In this document: positions 55,195 to 64,000 of the stretch, in pieces
Numbering within the stretch: position 1 is the first letter of the stretch
Layout of the letters: every line of letters starts with the position of its first letter
NCBI GenBank assembly: GCA_905220665.1
Contig: CAJNAR010000145.1
Span: forward strand, 868,001 to 932,000
Reading direction: 5' to 3'
Length of the DNA stretch: 64,000 nucleotides
Source: Albugo candida
Lineage: Eukaryota; Oomycota; Peronosporomycetes; Albuginales; Albuginaceae
Position numbers and translations under genes: made by a program
The notes under the pieces: generated by a model
Told to the model about the DNA's origin: nothing
Seen by the model: the letters and a program-made list of their open reading frames with translations, nothing else
The model's database searches: none

Positions 55195-56634
55195 ATGGAA
55201 TTCAAGCGGAATAGCGGCTACCAGTGGCGAATTATAGTGGGATTGACACTACTTGTGTTATCCTACATCCTCCGTGTCGCAATTATACGATTCACGCTTC
55301 AGTTAATGCGCAGAGCTGTTCCGAAAGGTGTCGTTTATATCAAAGAATTCGAACATAATTTGACACAGCCACTTTCGTGGGTTTTATTTGTTCTCCTTAC
55401 TTGGTTATGCATCTACTTGATGAGATTGAGATTTCTGTTAAGAATTGACTCAAGTACACTTGTCAGTATCATTACTTTAGCGCTTAGCGTTCCTCTCATA
55501 TGGACTGTCATCAATCTCTGCAAATACGTTACTTGGGTCAGCTAAAAGCGTTTTCCTACACTTTTCCTACAGCTGATAATAGTCGCTTTTCTTCAGGTAG
55601 TTATTCGAATACAAGGATGGAATCGATCAGCTTCTCTCCACAACGACGATTATAGTCGTATCATGGTACTGACCGAATGCATAACGGTAGGCAAATTGCG
55701 TATACATTCGATGTAAATATACTAATCCTCGCTTAGGTGATTCGACTCATTTTAGTCGCCGTCGTTGTCTCCTCCTGCATTCTCGACGAACTTGGCCAAA
55801 TCACGCACTATAATACCGCAGAAGTTTCCACAGTTGCTGGTATCATGATAGAAGTGATCATGTTATTGGGCGGATACTCTTGGGTAATCACATTCTCTCC
55901 TCTTCGAGACTGATCGGTAACCCTTCTCTTTACAGGCGTCAAATATAATCGGAGGATTGATCGTTTTGATCGATGAACCTCTTAAGAAAGGCTCTTGTGT
56001 GTCGTTCCAAAAGTATCAGGGTGTAGTGGAAAGCTTACAATTACAATCATTCTCTGTGAGGCAATATGATAAGAGCTTGGTTTACGTGCCCAATGGAATT
56101 CTAATGGATAATCTTGTCGAAATTCACACCGATTTTCTCGAACAACAATGTCGTCTCTTCGTTCATTGTCATCCCACCACTAATACTTCGGCTATGAGGC
56201 AACTTGTCCAAAGTATTGATTACGCTTTGCAACAACGAAAAGGAAGGAGATATAAGGAGCCTTCCAAAAAGTTATGGACGGCGTTGAAGCGTGGTCGTAC
56301 GCTAGGGGAACTTCGTACAAGCTTGATGGTTAAGTGGGCAAGTGAGAAAGAAGAGGATCAAACTCCGCAGCATCGATTTTGGGTAACCATCGTCGACGCA
56401 TATACGATAGAGGTTGTATATTACATATTTCGCCATAATCAGAAAGCGTTTATGGCTGAAAAGACCGAGGTATTGCCTTTGAAATGGAAGGCATGCATTT
56501 TGATGATTTATCTACTCCATCAGGTTCTCTTGGAGATCACGACAATTATTCAACAGCTTGGTGTTCGTCTCGATGACGATGCATATTGCTCAAGGTCGCA
56601 TGAAAAACGACTAGCATCGAAAGCTGAAGATTAA
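55195..56634 (+). CDS. MscS-like mechanosensitive channel (first of pair)
   Basis: Four exons: 55195-55536, 55597-55686, 55737-55883, 55936-56634, 425 residues. At least five hydrophobic segments precede the MscS core. The pore-side region ASNIIGGLIVLIDEPLKKGS is followed by the beta domain with SVRQYDKSLVYVPNG, the family VPNG motif. Such channels open under membrane tension to release ions and solutes. It converges with a second MscS-like gene, with stops 25 bp apart. Confidence 0.88.
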
Positions 56635-56659
56635 TCTCCTCGTGGCATGTTGAACGATA

Positions 56660-57871
56660 TCATTTGAGCTCTTTAACCAAAATGCCGAATGTTTGCAATT
56701 GGTGGATCAGGCAAAAGTTGATCTGTCGTGTGGTCAGAATCAACGCTCACTAGATGCAAATAGAATGTTTACCTGGGTTTTAGCGGCTTCATAGGATCCA
56801 AAATTCCCATGTCGAAGTGTAACTTCAATCATAACTGTATCAAGCGAGCGCAAACGAATGGAAATCCGATCCAGATTTTTTTCTTCGGTGTCCTCCATCT
56901 CCTCAGAGCGACTTGATCGTTCTTCATTTTCGGCAATGAGCAAGCCCAACTGTGATCGTAAAGCATCCATGAATTCATTCAAGACTCCATTCGACAGCCT
57001 ACTCGAAACTCGCAAAATCTTCGTACACGTAATTGTATCTGTTGTTCGCGTTTGGCTGGTTTGAGTGAAATTGGCAAAAATCCCATTTGGAACATAAATG
57101 TGTGACCCATCACGACAACGTATTGTCGTGCGATTGAGAGAGATCTTTTCCACGATCCCGCAGATGTTCTGAGAGTGACATAAGCTTCCGATTCGAAGCG
57201 GTTCTGCGAATATAATAAACAATCCGGACGCCACATTTTTCAGCTACACAGCGTCTATCAACGTTCATGCATCATGTAAGCTGTCGATATCGCATACCAC
57301 TGAAAATCCACTGAAAAACGCAACGAGAATGAGAAGCAGAATCGCTTCGACTAGTAAAAATTCAGCCATTTCGACCGATAAGAAAAATATATAAAAAACT
57401 TCCACAGCGACGGCGATGCCACATAGAAACGTAATGGTTTGAGTGATTATAAAAATTATGTTTTCGTTGCGATCTCTGTCTTGATCCCATTCAAAATAGC
57501 GCACCAGCACCTGGAACACAGCCGTCAGCGGGCCGATCGATAAAAAAAGTCATTTTTACATTTGTGATGACTTTGCGGGCAGAAAATGTGACTAATACTA
57601 TTGGTATCGCCACTATGTACACAATTATCTTCAAAACAATAGATTTTACGCCAAGGTTGAGTACAAATCGAGCATTGCAATAGAATGAAACAGTCACAAA
57701 AAGCCATGCGAGATGCGTCGCCATGTGCTTTCTGACGTCTGCAATCCATGGAAATCGCTTGCCGAGGCGGTTATCAAGTGTCCGCAATAATAGGATTAAC
57801 AGTGGATGACCCACTACATACGAAAGAACGGCACAAACAGCGCTGACAACTACACGCCATAAGTATCTCAT
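56660..57871 (-). CDS. MscS-like mechanosensitive channel (second of pair)
   Basis: Four exons: 57560-57871, 57298-57510, 56773-57243, 56660-56722, 352 residues, introns 49-54 nt. Multiple N-terminal transmembrane segments are visible (VVVSAVCAVLSYVVGHPLLI, IIVYIVAIPIVLVTF, FLLVEAILLLILVAFF). The MscS core reads NVASGLFIIFAEPLRIGS and the beta domain TIRCRDGSHIYVPNG. It is shorter than its partner but has the same order of parts and similar splice positions. Probably an ancient inverted duplicate. Confidence 0.87.
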
Positions 57872-57987
57872 TTGGAGCTCTGCATATCGGCATTATGATT
57901 GGTTTTAATCCTTTTATGGTAGGGACGTCATTGGCTAAAAGATACGGTTCAACGAGTTGTGAAATACGGTACATTGCTGTTGTTTGA

Positions 57988-59586
57988 ATGTTCAGAATAA
58001 ATTTGTCGAAGGTTCTAATGACCGTACTGGCAGTTGCGACGCTCGGAGCGATAGTTTGGATCTCATCGATTACATTCAATCGATTCAGACAAAATTACGA
58101 CCAGACATCTGATTATGCACAACTTGATCCTCCGCTCCTAATCCATTTGGCCTTGTATGATGACACACGAATATCTTCAGACTTGACTGGAAACGGAATG
58201 ACGGTCTCGTGGGTGACAAAACAAAGTCTCATGAGCCCATCCGTAGTCCAATTTGGGCTAGAGCTGTCTCGATTGTCTGAGAAAATAGTATCGAGTCAAA
58301 AATGCGAACGATATTCATTCTGTGACTATCGCTCTCCTTGTTTTCATCACGTTACCATTCCAGCCAGAAGCTTGTCACCAGGAACAATGTACTATTGTAT
58401 GCTTACATACCCTCCGATATCGTGGTACTCGTGAATAATCTGTATACATCAATATTTTAGATCGATGCGGGAACGAAGCTTCCGGGTGGAGTGAGGTGAG
58501 AACTTTTACTATACCAATGGCTATTGGGAACACAAAATCGGCGGTGTTCGCTCTGATCGGTGATCTCGGGTACAAAATATCATTAGAAATATCTCACGCG
58601 GCCACTGATTCGTCAAAATTTGCAGCCAAACCGAGTTTTCTCAGCGAACGCTCCAGTACATTGCAAGTCGTAAAAAGGAGCTCACAGCCATATTTCATGC
58701 AGGTACATTTTAGTCCGTTCTGTTCTCATGTTCTTATCACGGTTGAGTAGGAGACCTTTCGTACGCAGATAGCGATCAACCTCGATGGGATTCTTGGGCC
58801 AAGCTGATTGAACCAATTGCGTCCGAAATTCCATGGTATCAAACCGCGCGATAATCATCACGCAATTGAACCACCAGTCTGCTCTATTGTAGGATGGTTG
58901 CTTCTGGAAACCACGAGAAAGAAACGCCGTGCAAGTCGAAGACCGACCCATTTATTTCATATCAAAATCGCTTTCGAATGCCTTACATCAATGAGCCAAA
59001 TTCGTTGCAAGAGCGGAATCTATACTACGGGATTCGTGTTGGTATGACCCATTTCATAATCTTATCTCCCTATATCGATACAACAAAAAACTCATCCCAA
59101 TATCGTTGGCTCGAGGAAGAGCTTCGTCGAGTCAATCGGGCTCTTACGCCTTGGATTTGCGTTTTGATGCACGGTCCTTGGTACAACAGTAATACGGCAC
59201 ATCAAAATCGGAATGAACCTCATTTCGAAATGAAAAGGAACATGGAATCATTGCTCTATCATAACAGAGTCGATCTTATCATCAGCGGTCATGTCCACGC
59301 TTACGAGCGATCGCTCCCCGTCTGGAACGAGCAAGTCCAGTTGGATGGAATCGTGTATGTTGTGGTTGGAGATGGTGGAAATCGTGAAGGTTTAGCCTCT
59401 TCGTTCTTACAGCCAGCTCCAAAATGGTCCGCTTTTCGTAAAGCGCTCTATGGTTATATTTTATGGAATGTGACCAATCAAACACACGCTGCGCTAGAAT
59501 GGTACGCGCACAATGGGGAAGGAGCTCAATTAGAGGACGTGTTTTGGATTCAAAGCACAAAATTTAGAGTCACACAGAATGCGTAG
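57988..59586 (+). CDS. Purple acid phosphatase-like metallophosphoesterase
   Basis: Five exons: 57988-58396, 58461-58569, 58626-58702, 58751-58835, 58893-59586, 457 residues. An N-terminal hydrophobic segment (VLAVATLGAIVWISSI) acts as signal peptide or anchor. A fibronectin-like domain comes first (MTVSWVTKQ), then the PAP motifs in order: LIGDLG, HAGDLSYAD, ASGNHE, VLMHGPWY and GHVHAYER. These supply the seven metal ligands. Family enzymes are secreted or vacuolar phosphatases. All motifs are intact once the introns are removed. Confidence 0.92.
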
Positions 59587-59701
59587 CTTGTAGGAATAAG
59601 AAATACAAAGGATTGCACGCTACCAATGTGATAGGTCCCTTTGCGCCTACAACAATTTCACTCTTTGATCACTGGTTATTACCGTACCTCGCAAAAACGA
59701 G

Positions 59702-61520
59702 ATGAAATGGGTCATTCCGTCGCCCGATGCGGTCACTTTGGGTGAGATAGATGGCGAATTGGTGCACTCATACCCGTACAAACGGACGCAGAAATTTCCA
59801 AGCAACCTACCAGTGATTCCACATACGAAAATATCTTCCAACGCTGCAATTCACCCGCATAAACGAAATAGTTCAGCTTCTCAATATTCTCAAGCAAGTA
59901 CCTTAGACGATAAAGCAAGTTGTCTCACAGAGACCCTTGGAGCTTTACAGTGGTTAAGAATATTACTGTGGGAAGATAAAGACGTTTGTATCTTGAAGCT
60001 AACTAATTTATATGATCGCTGTATCGCCAATCTATCCAATTTCATTACAGCCATTTCGAAACAATTTCAAGAACAAAAGGAAGAAACTCTGAAATCAAAA
60101 GCGAATAAATTCGCTTTCGTGCAAACGGATGAAACAATTCAATCAATTCATTTTCATTCTCATAATTCATGTTTAGCCGTTGCCCAATGCGATGGCGTTG
60201 TATCCTTTTACGACGTGCTATCAGGCGCTTGGGATAAACGAGTGCTCACCCACGAAAACCACACCATTTTTGGCATTGCATGGTGTCTTGTGCCTGATGG
60301 GACGCTTGCAGTAGCGAGCAGGTACGCCTCAATACTCACACTAATTCAACAGCCTTCTCATTTTTCTGAGTAGCGGAGGGATTTATCTCTGGAAAGTCTC
60401 ATCGATTCGATCACAAGAGTGTAAGTCCAATGATTGAAATATTATTAGAGAAAACTCAAGTTGATTGTAGTGCCTCAATTGCTGACGATCCTCTCGCATC
60501 CAATTGAGTCCAAGTACGATAATCTGAGTTGGGACGCCGATGGAAGGTACTCAAACTTTCCATACGCCTGCGATGAGTAACGTATCTTTCTGTAGTATGC
60601 TTGCAGCGGTCGTGAAAGGCTCCAGACAAATTCATATCTTTGATGTTATCACATTACGACGGACGGAATTGCATTGCTCAGAGTGTCCAACCACCGTTTG
60701 TTGGTCTCCTCGTGGAGATTTTTTACTTTGCACTACGAGGTACACGATTGAATTATCACGCAGATGGTTTCTCACGAGGAAATTAGTAAACGTGTTTTGT
60801 TGTGGGAAACTCATTCGTGGACTCAAGAAATTTGGGATATTGAGGGAACTGTTCGTATTTGTTTGTCGTGAGTACCAAACGGATTCTAAGTTCTGAGTCA
60901 GTGCGCACTTTGGACGTCAAATGGCGAATCACTTCTGATTGCCGATCGAAATCAATTCATATATCGCTATGCGTTCCATGGGGCTGCTCCGACTTTCGGT
61001 ATTGTGAGTTGTTTTATGTCGACTCTCGCTGATCCATTCATAGACGCAGAGATGGTGGCGCCTCCATTTGATTTCTCGGAGCAGATTGTGAGGAGCACGG
61101 GACCGGTGTCACAGTAGGTTATCTAAATATGCCGCGGATCAGTTTTAAGATACAATTTGAAGGAAAATTGGTGGAGAGATAATAAAAATGGCCTGGGATC
61201 CAACTGGTCAGCGGATAGCGGTGGTATACGGTGCCACAAAATCTGGAAGTCAGGATCGAAGTGAGCTTGTTGCTATTTTTCAAGTTGGCTCGAAGCCCTT
61301 TATTACGTTTACTGAAAGGTTTGTTTATTTACAAGCCATATAAAGTATGTGTTGTATTATTGATTTGCCAAATTCGGGCTGTAGCGGACTTATTCGAGGA
61401 CCTTTAGGGAGCGGTGTGCCTTCAGATGTTGGATTTGCCGCTGATTATGAGCATGGAGCGCTTCTGAGCGTGGCATGGAGCAGTGGAATCATCACGTTTT
61501 ATCCATTTTTATTTTCATGA
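59702..61520 (+). CDS. AAAS: Aladin-like nucleoporin (AAAS), WD40 protein
   Basis: A multi-exon gene starting at ATG 59702 and ending at TGA 61518-61520. After an N-terminal helical part, WD units are seen: SIHFHSHNSCLAVAQCDG, IAWCLVPDGTLAVASR, then after an intron GGIYLWKVSS, IHIFDVITLRR, TVCWSPRGDFLLCTTR, and MAWDPTGQRIAVVYG. The end DYEHGALLSVAWSSGIITFYP matches the aladin C-terminal WD unit. Introns are about 48-80 nt; junctions near 60850-60905 are ambiguous. Aladin sits on the cytoplasmic side of nuclear pores. Confidence 0.82.
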
Positions 61521-61626
61521 AATAAAAAATTTAGCTGTCTTTTGGAAAATGTGAAGAATATTCAGAGAATAAACTCCAATTTCTACTGCGGGATTTGAAG
61601 CTTCAAAGCACAATTTGACACTCACA

Positions 61627-62223
61627 ATGCACATCCCACTTATTCTCATTTCGAATGTTGTTGTCAAAGCGCTCGCTGGTGTCTGCAACTCGACGCATTT
61701 TGCACCACTGCAAGCAAGTTCAGGCAGCCTCAGCCAATGTGTCACCGGGAATAGCACCTCGACTCAAATATTGACGATTGCGACATGGGATGCTCCTCAG
61801 AAAAAAGCTTTTTGCAACCGTACCGCCTGTCAGCAGATGCTCATGCAATTGCGTGGTCATTACTTACCTCATTGCAGCCTCTCAGTTCGCGGCGATACAG
61901 ACCTCAATTCCACCATGACCCAATTCGCATCGACTTGTGGGCCTCTCGCATATACTTCAGTGATTACAACTCGAAACTCATCAATTTCTGTCAATGAAGG
62001 CAATGAGACCTCAGCATCGAGTAATTCTGAAGCAAGTGCAGCAAATGATGATGTTGGAGATAAATTATCATTCAATAATGAAGACATGCCTGATTCTCCA
62101 TCCAAAAAGCCCAAGAAGACAAAAGATGCTTCTTCGGAAACCTCTTCCTCGGAAAGCTATCGCGTTTCTTTATTTCTAAGTGGCTTTATTTTCATCGTTT
62201 GTCAGCTATTTGTATCTGTGTAA
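61627..62223 (+). CDS. Elicitin-like secreted protein, probably GPI-anchored
   Basis: Single exon of 198 residues. A signal peptide covers residues 1-18 (MHIPLILISNVVVKALAG). Six cysteines (20, 38, 63, 68, 83, 104) lie in a domain of about 90 residues, as in elicitins, with CNRTACQQMLMQL and FASTCGPL as core pieces. Six N-glycosylation sequons follow or overlap it. A Ser/Thr/Asp-rich spacer leads to a terminal hydrophobic tail (VSLFLSGFIFIVCQLFVSV), typical of GPI attachment. Elicitin-like proteins bind sterols or lipids at the oomycete surface. An upstream TTG in frame was not used as the start. Confidence 0.8.
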   Translation: MHIPLILISNVVVKALAGVCNSTHFAPLQASSGSLSQCVTGNSTSTQILTIATWDAPQKKAFCNRTACQQMLMQLRGHYLPHCSLSVRGDTDLNSTMTQFASTCGPLAYTSVITTRNSSISVNEGNETSASSNSEASAANDDVGDKLSFNNEDMPDSPSKKPKKTKDASSETSSSESYRVSLFLSGFIFIVCQLFVSV

Positions 62224-62437
62224 TGGGCAATCAATTTCCTGCTTCTATCATTTTTTCCCAATACGCTCACTATTAACTGCTTGAAAACTTGATACAAATG
62301 ACAAAAGTATTGAAATTCGCTTGTATTGACTGCTCCCTTATCAATATGTTACCGACAGTATCCCATGAGGCTCTAATTTATGAATCTCAGCAAGTGCTCA
62401 CGAGGTCTATTCCCCAGTTGATACACTTCAAAACGTC

Positions 62438-64000
62438 TCAATAGGACTCAAAATTCGACCTTGCCGGCTCGTTTGTCTGCTGCATCCATATCCGTACAAC
62501 ATCGCTCAGCGATTTGTGTTTGTTTGACGGTGAGCGCTCAGACTGAAGTGTAGCTATCGCGACGTAAAACTGATCAAAATTCATCGCCATACCATTTGTT
62601 GAGTTCTGTGTCACGTAAGAAAAAACGCGTCTTGCAGTCTTTGCCAGTGCCTCGGGCGTTTTGTCGACGGGATCATAATGTAAGGCATCAATTTCACATA
62701 CAAAATTGCAAAAGGCTTCTTCGGTCAATCCGATTCGATCAGTTTGTATTGTGAAGGTCGCAGATGAGCTACCCGAATAATATTCAAACAACGGCCACAA
62801 AACCATCTCAGCCTGAAGACCAACAATGCAGACCCGATGAGCATCCTGAATATCGCTTTCACCTAGAAAGCCTAGATTCATGAAAAAGTTGAGGATGATT
62901 TCTCGTGATGTGAGAATGACTGACGACTGTGGGCCTTTACCATGCAGTTTTACGCCACAAGCACCCAACAAAACCATAAAAGTATACTCGCTAAGCGGAA
63001 CATCACAGTCTCCACATACATTGCGAAATACTTGGTGAATAAACTCGAGTGATATATGATCTGGAAATAGCTTCAAATCCATCATCACCTTACACGCAGT
63101 GTCGAGAGACATACCGTAAGACTTATTGTCCAATTTCGCATAAGCGAACCATAGCTTCATCAAAGGACGTCGAAATGCAAGCCAGAGATCGTGGATTTGG
63201 GGCTGATTTTTCCAGTCAGCATACGCTTGCGTATCGCACTGCGAAGGAGAACTGCTACAGCTCATATCAGATTTCATATTTTCGTCAGGCTGCAAATTGG
63301 CTTGCGAGTCGACATCCGGGTCTCTGGTCGTGAGGTCGTCGTTCTCAACCAGTGATGATCTGAGATTCGTTTCCTGTGATTCGTAAGATGAAGTTGGAGG
63401 ATGGCGTTTGAGTGGTGATTCCTCCATGAATGTACGCTCCACGACCTCCGTTTCATGCTCCAACAGCGTCAGAAATTTCTCTTGATTTTGGAGTATTCCA
63501 TCACTCAACCCATTCACCCATGAAGCTCTTGATGATAAAAACGTATTTTTTGTCCCGTTCGTACGCTCTCGAAAGCGTATACGAGTCATAGACGAGGTCG
63601 CAAGCATCAATATGCTCGCCCAAAATTCAGTGATATTGGATTCTCTCGCGGGATCGGAAGCGAAAATCTCATTAACGAGCCCATTGAGAGCAACAAGATA
63701 CTCAGTAAGGCTGATGTCGTTCGCGTTGGATGGAAGCCACGCTGTCAGTTTTTCTTGAAGCATTTCTGGAGATAAGGCTTTCAGTTTCACCAAAGAAGAA
63801 ACCTGTAAGGTGGAAAGCATCGTCGCAAAGGAAATTCGGCACAGAGTTCCATCGGACGGAGAGGTGGAGATTTTTGCGTGCTGGAGAAATTGACGCAAAT
63901 TATCAATGCAAATGTCCTTGCTCAGAGAAACGAATGAATTTGGGAGAACGATATTATTCCACTCCAAAAGCTTCTCCAAACGGCTTTGAGCATTTGTATA
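62438..64000 (-). CDS. Unidentified large protein, C-terminal part (runs off right edge)
   Basis: The minus-strand frame is open from the window edge to the stop at 62438, about 520 residues, without an intron. It is a soluble, helix-rich protein with a Ser-rich acidic middle. Segments such as AYAKLDNKSYGMSLDTACKV, LFPDHISLEF and SEYTFMVLLGACGVKLHG have the spacing of degenerate EF-hand-like helix-loop-helix units. I do not recognise the family. The frame remains open upstream, so the true start is outside the window. Confidence 0.75.
   Translation of the reverse strand, partial: YTNAQSRLEKLLEWNNIVLPNSFVSLSKDICIDNLRQFLQHAKISTSPSDGTLCRISFATMLSTLQVSSLVKLKALSPEMLQEKLTAWLPSNANDISLTEYLVALNGLVNEIFASDPARESNITEFWASILMLATSSMTRIRFRERTNGTKNTFLSSRASWVNGLSDGILQNQEKFLTLLEHETEVVERTFMEESPLKRHPPTSSYESQETNLRSSLVENDDLTTRDPDVDSQANLQPDENMKSDMSCSSSPSQCDTQAYADWKNQPQIHDLWLAFRRPLMKLWFAYAKLDNKSYGMSLDTACKVMMDLKLFPDHISLEFIHQVFRNVCGDCDVPLSEYTFMVLLGACGVKLHGKGPQSSVILTSREIILNFFMNLGFLGESDIQDAHRVCIVGLQAEMVLWPLFEYYSGSSSATFTIQTDRIGLTEEAFCNFVCEIDALHYDPVDKTPEALAKTARRVFSYVTQNSTNGMAMNFDQFYVAIATLQSERSPSNKHKSLSDVVRIWMQQTNEPARSNFESY

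Overview
The window is eukaryotic nuclear DNA from an oomycete, most likely a white-rust biotroph of the Albugo type. Genes are dense, sit on both strands and are split by very short GT-AG introns, almost all 45-65 nt. Diagnostic families are Crinkler (CRN) proteins with an LYLAK motif, a GPCR-phosphatidylinositol phosphate kinase fusion, an elicitin-like GPI protein and paired MscS channels. The genus is inferred from the LYLAK variant and the gene style, not proven. Exon coordinates below come from reading-frame continuity, splice dinucleotides and family conservation; none was checked by alignment or RNA data.

Region 1 (1-13.6 kb) is housekeeping: an unidentified partial gene, a nucleoredoxin-like protein, a CorA-type transporter, proteasome ATPase RPT6, then a run of ribosome-biogenesis and translation genes: SHQ1 (H/ACA RNP assembly), WDR43/UTP5 (U3 processome), deoxyhypusine synthase (eIF5A maturation) and SPB1 (rRNA methyltransferase). 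SPB1 is odd: its four introns are 211, 213, 455 and 220 nt, several times longer than the other introns resolved here, and at least two contain clear hairpins.

Region 2 (13.6-31.5 kb) is a gene-poor accessory block. It holds a broken tryptophan synthase alpha-chain relic, a probable HEAT-repeat relic, and a direct tandem duplication of a unit of about 5.98 kb (18469-24447 and 24448-30429). Each copy carries a degraded Hsp70 relic, about 2 kb without a recognisable gene, an intronless CRN gene and small ORFs. The two copies are nearly identical over their first 4.1 kb. They become clearly divergent at a sharp point inside the CRN gene, so the kinase halves match while the N-terminal header domains differ.

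Region 3 (31.5-64 kb) is compact again: an alpha/beta hydrolase, ARPC5, a 13-exon coiled-coil protein (CEP89-like), an Alba/RGG protein, a histidine phosphatase, two adjacent predicted Rab exchange factors (PX-VPS9 and a DENN protein with a PDZ-like insert), a tail-anchored coiled-coil protein ending in HDEL, the GPCR-PIPK, coatomer zeta, a free-standing lipoyl protein, a myristoylatable EF-hand protein, a ZZ-finger protein, the DcpS scavenger decapping enzyme, two convergent MscS-like channels, a purple acid phosphatase, aladin, an elicitin-like protein, and an unidentified gene running off the right edge.
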